A stretch of DNA of 7,519 bases from an uncultured Selenomonadaceae bacterium (GTDB taxonomy: Bacteria > Bacillota > Negativicutes > Selenomonadales > Selenomonadaceae). Under the pieces are notes generated by a model. That model saw nothing but the letters and a program-made list of their open reading frames with translations, ran no database searches and was not told where the DNA came from. Position 1 is the first letter of the stretch. Each line of letters begins with the position of its first letter. The DNA is taken from assembly GCA_905236325.1 (NCBI GenBank), contig CAJOPJ010000151.1, positions 1 through 7,519 on the forward strand. Direction: 5' to 3'. The position numbers and the translations under genes are program-made. This document shows, piece by piece, positions 1-5,144 of this stretch.

Positions 1-46
1 GAATTGAGCCGAGCAGATAACTTAAAATCAAAATTGCAACAGTCAT
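1..46 (-). CDS. plsY: PlsY, acyl-phosphate:glycerol-3-phosphate acyltransferase, N-terminal fragment
   Basis: Only the first 15 codons lie in the window; the gene runs off the left edge. The minus strand reads MTVAILILSYLLGSI from an ATG at 46-44, with a GGAGG ribosome binding site at 56-52 and a 5-nt spacer. A short hydrophobic first helix ending in S-Y-L-L-G-S-I matches the start of PlsY, where the conserved GSIP motif begins the first active-site loop. PlsY is a multi-pass inner-membrane enzyme that acylates glycerol 3-phosphate from acyl-phosphate, the first step of phospholipid synthesis in most bacteria. The fragment is too short to exclude another membrane protein, but the YLLGSI string is characteristic. 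The gene is transcribed divergently from the heat-shock operon and has its own promoter just upstream. Confidence 0.72.
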   Translation of the reverse strand, partial: MTVAILILSYLLGSI

Positions 47-56
47 AAAAACCTCC

Positions 57-96
57 GCGAAAAAATTTTTCACATTATATCAAAAAATTTTTTCGC
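57..96. repeat. Perfect 14-bp inverted repeat flanking the plsY -10 box
   Basis: The left arm at 57-70 is GCGAAAAAATTTTT and the right arm at 83-96 is its exact reverse complement. The 12-bp spacer (71-82) contains the plsY -10 hexamer. Only one arm would be in the plsY mRNA if transcription starts near 67, so this would act at the DNA level, as a repressor site or as a bend, rather than as an RNA hairpin. Each arm is an A6T5 tract, and the tract centres lie 22 bp apart, about two helical turns. Confidence 0.6.
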
Positions 97-102
97 TTTG
101 AA
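74..102 (-). promoter_or_regulatory. Extended -10 promoter for plsY
   Basis: On the minus strand a consensus TATAAT (79-74) is preceded by TGA, giving the extended -10 form TGnTATAAT. A weak -35 hexamer TTCAAA (102-97, four of six consensus bases) lies 17 bp upstream. The predicted start of transcription is near 67, giving a leader of about 20 nt with the plsY ribosome binding site. The -10 sits in the centre of the inverted repeat at 57-96. Confidence 0.65.
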
Positions 103-117
103 GATTTTTTTTGAAAA

Positions 118-153
118 ATTGACTATTGACTTTTTGTCTAATTAGTGATAGTC
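118..153 (+). promoter_or_regulatory. Candidate control region of the grpE operon
   Basis: Two exact tandem copies of ATTGACT (118-124 and 125-131) each contain a -35-like TTGACT. The sequence GACTAT at 121-126 is repeated in inverted form as ATAGTC at 148-153. A possible -10 is TCTAAT (137-142, five of six bases) or GATAGT (147-152, 15 bp after the second TTGACT); neither pairing has ideal spacing. No CIRCE element (TTAGCACTC-N9-GAGTGCTAA) is present. A promoter must lie in this stretch for the operon to be expressed independently, but its exact position is uncertain. Confidence 0.38.
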
Positions 154-170
154 TTTCCACACTACATTGA

Positions 171-176
171 AGGGGG
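171..176 (+). promoter_or_regulatory. Ribosome binding site that decides the grpE start
   Basis: AGGGGG lies 8 nt before the TTG at 185, a normal spacing. An alternative in-frame TTG at 167 lies upstream of this site and has no Shine-Dalgarno sequence of its own, so 185 is the preferred start. A second purine run, GAGGAG at 179-184, touches the start codon and is too close to act as the site. Confidence 0.65.
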
Positions 177-184
177 CTGAGGAG

Positions 185-769
185 TTGGCGGACGAAAAAA
201 AAGTTACAATCAACAATGAGGACGGTGACAGCGCGGAAATCAATGCCGACTTAGCTGCGGAGAAAATTTCCGAAGACATACAGGAAGAAATTTCAGCCGG
301 TTCAGAATTTGCAACTGAAGTTGAAAATTTAAAAACTGAACTTGCGGCGAAAAATGACAGACTTTTGAGACTTCAAGCAGACTTTGACAATTTCCGCAAA
401 CGTTCAGCGAAGGAAAAAATGGAACTTGCCGCGATGATTGAGCAAAGTTTTTTGACAGACTTGTTGCCTTTGTTGGACAATTTAAGCAGAGCATCGGAGG
501 CGGCGGAAGGAGAAAATTCCGACGCTGAGACTCTTCGCAAGGGAATTGAAATGATAAAGCAGGAGACAATTTCTGCGCTTGGCAAACATGGACTTGAATC
601 AATCGACACGACTGACAAAATGTTTGATCCGAACTTTCACCAAGCAGTTGGAACTGTTCAAGATGAAACTAAAGAAGACGGAGCGATTGCTACAGAATTT
701 CAGCGCGGTTACATGGCGCACGGCAAAGTTATTCGCCCCAGCATGGTTCAGGTAGTTAATAATTCTTAA
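185..769 (+). CDS. grpE: GrpE, nucleotide exchange factor of DnaK
   Basis: GrpE is a cytoplasmic dimer that releases ADP from DnaK and so drives the chaperone cycle. The 194-residue product has the family layout. An acidic, disordered N-terminus covers about residues 1-40. A long coiled-coil helix follows (about 44-90) containing the conserved DFDNFRKR (66-73). The C-terminal beta head carries the GrpE signature, FDPNFHQA (147-154) and GYMAHGKVIRPSMVQV (175-190). Length is normal for the family. The TTG start at 185 is chosen because AGGGGG precedes it by 8 nt; starting at TTG 167 would add six residues without a ribosome binding site. The gene is first in its operon. hrcA, which often precedes grpE in Firmicutes, is absent, and the next gene is not dnaK but an EVE-like ORF starting 16 nt downstream. 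Confidence 0.96.
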   Translation: MADEKKVTINNEDGDSAEINADLAAEKISEDIQEEISAGSEFATEVENLKTELAAKNDRLLRLQADFDNFRKRSAKEKMELAAMIEQSFLTDLLPLLDNLSRASEAAEGENSDAETLRKGIEMIKQETISALGKHGLESIDTTDKMFDPNFHQAVGTVQDETKEDGAIATEFQRGYMAHGKVIRPSMVQVVNNS

Positions 770-785
770 GTAGAGGTGAGATTTC

Positions 786-1385
786 ATGCCAAACGTGTTC
801 TTTGTGACGCAAGGACAAACTTACTCATTTGAACGTAGAGACGGATACATCTGGGCACCAAATCCATCAAGCTCGGAACTTAAAGAATTTTTTGTGAAGG
901 ATATGCCCGACAAAGTTTTTTGGCGCAACGTTGAGCTTGTGAAAGCTAAAGATGTGATAATCCACTATGCTGGCGCAAAGAACGGTGGAATTAGTGCGAT
1001 AAGTCAGGCCACCACAGACTGTTACAAATCCCCTATAACAGAGGAATTGTTCATGATTTCCAACATGGGAATACCAGGCGTCGGAGTTTGGCCTCCTGAA
1101 GGCGGGCGGCGAGTCGATTGTAGCTATGTCGAATTGCAAAATAAAATGCAGATAAAAATTTTTAAACGCGCTATTCTGGAGTTAAAAAGCCCTAAATATC
1201 ATCAGTATCACGTAAACAACAGTGCCTTTAATGTGAATGGCGGCGTCAATCAAGGTTACCTTTATAAACTTGAAAGACCACTGGCTTATAAATTTATCTA
1301 CGAAGCCTTTAAGTATAATTCTTACCTGAAACAGTATGATTTTATAGTGAGTATTTTTTCAGATTTAGAGAAAGAACTTCAATGA
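786..1385 (+). CDS. EVE/PUA-like domain protein, stand-alone, between grpE and dnaK
   Basis: This is a 199-residue single-domain protein with no signal peptide or membrane segment. It opens with FFVTQGQTYSFER..GYIWAP (5-25), continues with VELVKAKDVIIHYAG (about 49-63) and AISQA..DCY (about 70-79), then GRRVDCSYVEL (about 106-116) and VNQGYLYKLE near residue 160. By recall these match the EVE/PUA-like domain found at the N-terminus of McrB-, HNH- and helicase-type restriction proteins, where such domains bind modified bases. No nuclease, AAA+ or helicase part follows, so it could be a lone reader domain, a remnant of a larger protein or an RNA-binding protein; its function is unknown. A strong ribosome binding site, GAGGTGA (773-779), lies 6 nt before the ATG, and dnaK starts 23 nt after its stop, so it is probably co-transcribed with grpE and dnaK. 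Isoleucine is ATA in 6 of 14 cases, unlike its neighbours, which suggests transfer. Confidence 0.62.
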   Translation: MPNVFFVTQGQTYSFERRDGYIWAPNPSSSELKEFFVKDMPDKVFWRNVELVKAKDVIIHYAGAKNGGISAISQATTDCYKSPITEELFMISNMGIPGVGVWPPEGGRRVDCSYVELQNKMQIKIFKRAILELKSPKYHQYHVNNSAFNVNGGVNQGYLYKLERPLAYKFIYEAFKYNSYLKQYDFIVSIFSDLEKELQ

Positions 1386-1408
1386 CAAATTGAGAGGAGA
1401 GTTTTTTT

Positions 1409-3274
1409 ATGAGTAAAGTTATCGGTATAGATTTAGGAACTACTAACAGTGTTGTCAGTGTTTTGGAAGGCGGCGAGCCGACAGTTATCACCAATCCTGA
1501 AGGCAGCAGAATTACACCTTCAGTTGTAGGTTTCACGAAGGACGGTCAGCGTCTTGTTGGACAGCTTGCAAAGCGTCAAGCAGTTTCCAATCCTGACAGA
1601 ACAATTTCATCAATCAAGCGTCACATGGGCGAAAGTTACAAAGTTTCAATCGACGGCAAGGATTATACACCGCCAGAAATTTCTGCAATGGTTCTTCAAA
1701 AACTTAAGTCCGACGCAGAGGCTTATCTTGGCGAAACTGTCACACAGGCAGTTATCACAGTTCCTGCTTACTTCAATGATAGTCAGCGTCAAGCCACAAA
1801 GGACGCAGGCAAAATTGCAGGTCTTGAGGTTTTGCGTATTATCAATGAACCGACTGCGGCGGCTCTTGCTTATGGTCTTGACAAGGATCAAGATGAAACT
1901 GTTTTAGTCTTTGACTTGGGCGGTGGTACTTTTGATGTTTCGATTCTGGAATTGACTGAAGGAACTTTCGACGTTCAAGCGACTAATGGTGATACACATC
2001 TTGGCGGCGACGACTTCGACAAAAAAGTTATGGACTGGATGGTTGCAGAATTTAAGCGCGACAATGGCGTTGATCTTTCTGCAGATAAAATGGCAGCGCA
2101 ACGTTTAATTGAGGCGGCAGAGAAAGCAAAAATCGAACTCAGTTCCATGACTTCTACAAATATCAATCTGCCTTTTATTACTGCCGATGCATCCGGTCCG
2201 AAACACTTAGACTTGACTTTGACTCGCGCAAAGTTTGATGAACTTACCCGCGACTTGGTTGAGCGCACAATGGAACCGACTAAAAAGGCAATGAAGGACG
2301 CAGGACTCAGCGGCGACGACATTGATAAAATTATCTTGGTCGGTGGCAGTTCAAGAATCCCTGCAGTTCAAAATGCAATTCGCGAAATTTTAGGCAAGGA
2401 ACCTTCAAAAGGCATCAATCCTGATGAATGTGTTTCAGTTGGCGCGGCAATTCAAGGCGGCGTTCTTGCCGGCGAAGTTAAAGATATTTTGCTTTTGGAT
2501 GTTACGCCGCTTTCACTCGGTATTGAAACGCTCGGCGGCGTTTGCACAAAAATTATCGAACGCAATACCACAATTCCAACTAAAGCGTCGCAGGTATTTT
2601 CAACAGCAGCTGATAATCAGACAAGCGTTGAAATTCATGTCTTGCAAGGCGAACGCGAAATGGCAGCAGGAAATAAAACGCTCGGCAGATTTGTTTTAAG
2701 CGATATTCCGCCTGCGCCGCGCGGTATTCCACAAATTGAAGTCACTTTCGATATTGACTCTAACGGCATTGTCAATGTTTCTGCAAAAGACAAAGGCACA
2801 GGTCGCGAACAGAAAATTGTTATTCAGTCTTCCAGCGGCATGAGCAAGGAAGATATTGACAGAATGGTTAAGGAAGCGGCGGCGCACGAAGCTGAAGATA
2901 AAAAACAGCGCGAGGCGGCGGACGCTAAAAATGAAGCTGAACAGACTGTCTATCAAGCTGAAAAAACCTGCAAAGATTTTGAAGGCAAAGTCGATGACAA
3001 TTTGATTAAAGATGTTCGCACTGCGGCTGACGCGTTGAAAAATGACTTGAACAGCGCAGATGTTGAAACGCTCAAGAAAAAGACTGAAGATGTTCGCCAA
3101 GCACTTTACAAACTTAGCAGTGCAGCTTATCAAAGTGGCGCAATGAATCAGAACGGCGAACCTAATGCAGACTTCACAAGTCAGCAAAATAATTCACAAT
3201 CGCAAAGTTCAACTTCAAAAGATGACGACGGCACAATCGACGCTGAATTTACCGAAGTCAACGACAAAAAATAA
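1409..3274 (+). CDS. dnaK: DnaK, Hsp70 chaperone
   Basis: DnaK is the ATP-driven Hsp70 that binds exposed hydrophobic segments of unfolded proteins in the cytoplasm, working with DnaJ and GrpE. The 621-residue product is full length. The nucleotide-binding domain (1 to about 358) shows all three Hsp70 signatures: IDLGTTNS (7-14), VFDLGGGTFDVSIL (167-180) and ILVGGSSRIPAVQ (309-321). The linker and start of the substrate domain read DILLLDVTPLSLG (359-371), followed by the beta sandwich to about 470 and the helical lid to about 575. A Gln/Ser-rich tail ends in DAEFTEVNDKK. Between RHMG (71-74) and YTPPEIS (86-92) the chain is about 24 residues shorter than proteobacterial DnaK, the known Gram-positive-type deletion. 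The ATG has GAGGAG (1394-1399) 9 nt upstream. dnaJ does not follow; a terminator closes the operon directly after the gene. Confidence 0.99.
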   Translation: MSKVIGIDLGTTNSVVSVLEGGEPTVITNPEGSRITPSVVGFTKDGQRLVGQLAKRQAVSNPDRTISSIKRHMGESYKVSIDGKDYTPPEISAMVLQKLKSDAEAYLGETVTQAVITVPAYFNDSQRQATKDAGKIAGLEVLRIINEPTAAALAYGLDKDQDETVLVFDLGGGTFDVSILELTEGTFDVQATNGDTHLGGDDFDKKVMDWMVAEFKRDNGVDLSADKMAAQRLIEAAEKAKIELSSMTSTNINLPFITADASGPKHLDLTLTRAKFDELTRDLVERTMEPTKKAMKDAGLSGDDIDKIILVGGSSRIPAVQNAIREILGKEPSKGINPDECVSVGAAIQGGVLAGEVKDILLLDVTPLSLGIETLGGVCTKIIERNTTIPTKASQVFSTAADNQTSVEIHVLQGEREMAAGNKTLGRFVLSDIPPAPRGIPQIEVTFDIDSNGIVNVSAKDKGTGREQKIVIQSSSGMSKEDIDRMVKEAAAHEAEDKKQREAADAKNEAEQTVYQAEKTCKDFEGKVDDNLIKDVRTAADALKNDLNSADVETLKKKTEDVRQALYKLSSAAYQSGAMNQNGEPNADFTSQQNNSQSQSSTSKDDDGTIDAEFTEVNDKK

Positions 3275-3300
3275 ATAATAATTGATATTTTATAAATTGG

Positions 3301-3339
3301 TAGTGGATAGTAAAAAAAACTATCTGCTATTTTTTTTTT
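3301..3339 (+). terminator. Intrinsic terminator of the grpE-dnaK operon
   Basis: An 11-bp stem pairs TAGTGGATAGT (3301-3311) with ACTATCTGCTA (3319-3329), including two G-U pairs. The loop is seven A's, and ten T's follow directly (3330-3339). It lies 26 nt after the dnaK stop and should end the operon, leaving no room for dnaJ. Confidence 0.88.
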
Positions 3340-3346
3340 GCTGCAA

Positions 3347-3360
3347 TGCTATAATATAAT
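3347..3360 (+). promoter_or_regulatory. Upstream promoter-like site P1 (extended -10)
   Basis: TGCTATAAT (3347-3355) is a perfect extended -10 element, directly followed by a second overlapping TATAAT (3355-3360). No good -35 is present because the dnaK terminator T-tract occupies that place. The 10-mer ATGCTATAAT here (3346-3355) recurs exactly in P2 (3459-3468). P1 would transcribe the short ORF remnant at 3386 and then read into the thioesterase operon. Confidence 0.45.
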
Positions 3361-3385
3361 CAAAATATTTTTTGGAGCCGATAAA

Positions 3386-3433
3386 TTGCAAATTAAATCA
3401 AAAATATTCATTATTTACCGCGCAGATAGTTAA
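3386..3433 (+). pseudogene. 15-codon ORF resembling a broken copy of the thioesterase gene start
   Basis: A TTG at 3386 has GGAG (3374-3377) 8 nt upstream and opens a frame of 15 codons, MQIKSKIFIIYRADS, closed by TAA at 3431-3433. It resembles the start of the thioesterase 119 nt downstream (MSIKTSLRVHFYNTDE) and the family pattern K-T-K-I-R-V-x-Y. Its promoter and leader also resemble those of that gene. The likeliest reading is the 5' end of a duplicated hotdog thioesterase gene left after deletion. The alternative is a leader peptide or a chance ORF; 15 residues cannot settle this. Confidence 0.3.
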
Positions 3434-3437
3434 TCTG

Positions 3438-3454
3438 AATTTACAATGTAAATT
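3438..3454. promoter_or_regulatory. 17-bp perfect palindrome over the P2 -35 box, probable operator
   Basis: AATTTACA (3438-3445), one central A, and TGTAAATT (3447-3454) form a perfect inverted repeat with 8-bp half-sites. It covers the whole -35 hexamer of P2, so a bound dimeric regulator would block RNA polymerase. A second small inverted repeat, CAGAT-N5-ATCTG (3423-3437), lies directly upstream. The regulator is not encoded in the window. The TACA/TGTA core resembles BlaI/CopY-type boxes but has one central base rather than two, so no family is assigned. Confidence 0.55.
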
Positions 3455-3468
3455 TATTATGCTATAAT
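3440..3468 (+). promoter_or_regulatory. Main promoter P2 of the thioesterase-CofE-GH84 operon
   Basis: The -35 TTTACA (3440-3445) and -10 TATAAT (3463-3468) are separated by exactly 17 bp, and the -10 is extended by TGC. Transcription should start near 3475, about 30 nt before the TTG start of the thioesterase gene. The overlapping palindrome at 3438-3454 suggests repression. Confidence 0.75.
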
Positions 3469-3504
3469 TGCGCGTCAAAAAATTTTGCAGAAAGGAAGAT
3501 TGAT

Positions 3505-3927
3505 TTGTCAATAAAAACTTCGCTGCGCGTGCATTTTTATAACACGGACGAAATGGGCGTTGTTCACCACGCAAATTATATCAGATGGTTTGAAACCGGA
3601 CGCGTTGAATATCTGCGTTCGATTGGAATTAGTCTGAATGATTTAATTGCAGACAATTTTTTATTTCCAATTACAGAAATCAGCGCAAAATATATTCACA
3701 GCGCAAAGTTCGATGATGAACTGCAAATTGAAACAACTGCGCGTGCATTAACTAAAGCGAAAATGGAATTTGATTACAAAGTCAGTCGATTGAGTGATGG
3801 ATTGCTCATTGCGACAGGTTACAGCAAAAATGTTTTTACAAATGCAACTACAGGCAAAATTACGCGCCTACCTGAAAAATATTTTTCAAAACTGGCGCAA
3901 GCTATGGAAATGGAGGAACTAAAGTGA
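3505..3927 (+). CDS. YbgC/FadM-type acyl-CoA thioesterase (hotdog fold)
   Basis: The product is a 140-residue single hotdog domain of normal length for the 4-hydroxybenzoyl-CoA thioesterase/YbgC group, which hydrolyses acyl-CoA thioesters in the cytoplasm. The family active-site block is clear: YNTDEMGVVHHANYIRWFE (12-30). D15 and H22 lie at the same spacing as the Asp and His of E. coli YbgC. R33 and E35 continue the central helix, and the remaining strands include SAKYIHSAKFDDELQIET. The start is TTG at 3505 with AAGGAAG (3492-3498) 6 nt upstream; no ATG is available nearby. Substrate cannot be told from sequence, and links to the Tol-Pal system are not supported here because no tol gene is adjacent. 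Its stop codon overlaps the next start (GTGA), so the two genes are translationally coupled. Confidence 0.88.
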   Translation: MSIKTSLRVHFYNTDEMGVVHHANYIRWFETGRVEYLRSIGISLNDLIADNFLFPITEISAKYIHSAKFDDELQIETTARALTKAKMEFDYKVSRLSDGLLIATGYSKNVFTNATTGKITRLPEKYFSKLAQAMEMEELK

Positions 3928-5144
3928 CAATTATTTGTGGAATTTTAATTGCAATTTTGGCAGTGATTTTAATTATTGCGTTGTATCTAAACAATCGTGG
4001 CAGAGAAAAAGTCGTGCCCAAAATTGAAAGTCGCACGCCTTGGAAAATTGAAAAACGCAATTCAAAATCAGTTACGCTTTCGACTGTGATTGAATTTAGA
4101 AATGAAGGCACTCAATCGGCAATGATTGTTGACGCAATTTGCCATCCGCAGTTGCCTTTTGAACAGTATGACGGCATGGAAGTTTTTGGCAAAGCTGAAA
4201 AATTCGGCGTGCCGCGTGAAGATAATTATTTTGAAACGTTGGTTTTGGAACATCAAGAAAGCGTTGAACTTGTCGCAAAAGTTACTTTGACTGCGCGAAA
4301 AAATTTGACGCTTGAAGAAGCCGCCGCTAACATGGTTGATTTTCCTGTTGAATTTATTTATCGTGAAGTCGGACGCACGCCAATGCATTTTTCAATCGCA
4401 AGATTTTTCTTGAATGCGGACGAACTTTGCAGTCTGTTAGGAATCAGTCATAATGAACCTGAAATTAAAAATGCAAAACAAGACGCTGACAATTCCAATT
4501 TATTGACAGTTCCAACCAGAATTTTAACACCGGAAGACGATATTGTTGACATTATCGAAAAATACACCAAAGGCAAAATCGGTCCCGACGATGTTGTGAC
4601 TGTTGCCGAAAGCGTTGTTGCAATTACGCAGGGAAATATTGTTCGCCCAGACGAACTGAAAATCAGCTGCCTGGCAAAACTTTGTTGCCTGTTTATTCCG
4701 GACTATGGCAGCTTGGCAACTCCGCACGGTATGCAGGCTTTAATGGCGCGTGAAGGCGAATGGCGCGTTGCATTTGCTCTTGTGGCAGGTTTCTTGGGTA
4801 AAATCATTGGTCAGCGCGGATTGTTTTACAAGTGGGGCGGTCATCAAGCTGCGCTGATTGATGATGTTACAGGAACAATGCCGCCTTTCGACAAGTGTGT
4901 TGTCTATGGTCCTGAAAATCCTGAAAAAGTCGTCGCCAATTTAAAATCAAGGCTTGGCTGTTTCGGCGCAATGATTGCTGATGTCAATGACTTAAAACGC
5001 TCGCGCATTGTCGGCGCAACTGAAGGTATGAATGCACAACTCGCCGCAGATTTGCTGATTGATAATCCTTTTGGCAATGCCAGCCAAAAAACGCCAATTT
5101 GCATTTTGAAAAACTTCAGACAGGAGCAGGAGTCTAGAAAATGA
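3924..5144 (+). CDS. Membrane-anchored protein with CofE-like (F420-0:gamma-glutamyl ligase-like) domain
   Basis: The 406-residue product has one N-terminal membrane helix (about 4-22), followed by the basic stretch NRGREK, which predicts that the rest is cytoplasmic. Residues about 40-170 are beta-rich and I do not recognise them. From about 194 the chain resembles the CofE ligase fold: VPTRILTPEDDIVDIIEKY (196-214), then KIGPDDVVTVAESVVAITQG (218-237), comparable to the GD-V-V-x-x-K-V-V-S-x-x-G core. Further on are LIDDVTG (311-317), GAMIADVNDLKRSRIVGATE (348-367) and an AADLLIDNPFGNAS tail. CofE adds glutamate to F420-0 with GTP, but no F420 genes are visible, so the substrate is probably different. 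The GTG start at 3924 overlaps the upstream stop by 4 nt and has GGAGG (3912-3916) 7 nt before it. It overlaps the GH84 gene by 4 nt. Confidence 0.6.
   Translation: MTIICGILIAILAVILIIALYLNNRGREKVVPKIESRTPWKIEKRNSKSVTLSTVIEFRNEGTQSAMIVDAICHPQLPFEQYDGMEVFGKAEKFGVPREDNYFETLVLEHQESVELVAKVTLTARKNLTLEEAAANMVDFPVEFIYREVGRTPMHFSIARFFLNADELCSLLGISHNEPEIKNAKQDADNSNLLTVPTRILTPEDDIVDIIEKYTKGKIGPDDVVTVAESVVAITQGNIVRPDELKISCLAKLCCLFIPDYGSLATPHGMQALMAREGEWRVAFALVAGFLGKIIGQRGLFYKWGGHQAALIDDVTGTMPPFDKCVVYGPENPEKVVANLKSRLGCFGAMIADVNDLKRSRIVGATEGMNAQLAADLLIDNPFGNASQKTPICILKNFRQEQESRK

Noticed and set aside
118..160. CIRCE (HrcA) or CtsR operator upstream of grpE
   Set aside because: The CIRCE arms TTAGCACTC and GAGTGCTAA are absent, and the heptads repeat every 7 bp rather than in the CtsR 10-bp arrangement. 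Kept only as an unassigned repeat.
167..184. Upstream TTG start for grpE, adding six residues (MKGAEE)
   Set aside because: It has no ribosome binding site, and the AGGGGG site lies inside this extension at the right distance from TTG 185.
2696..3187. Open frame of 163 aa antisense to the 3' part of dnaK
   Set aside because: It lies wholly opposite a certain gene, has a cysteine- and phenylalanine-rich low-complexity product typical of antisense frames, and has no recognisable domain.
3438..3454. BlaI/CopY-type operator (TACANNTGTA)
   Set aside because: The half-sites match, but the centre has one base instead of two, and no such regulator is encoded nearby, so no family is assigned.
3924..5144. 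Genuine F420-0:glutamate ligase (cofE)
   Set aside because: The similarity covers only the C-terminal half, the protein has a membrane anchor and extra domain, and no other F420 gene is present; only a CofE-like domain is claimed.
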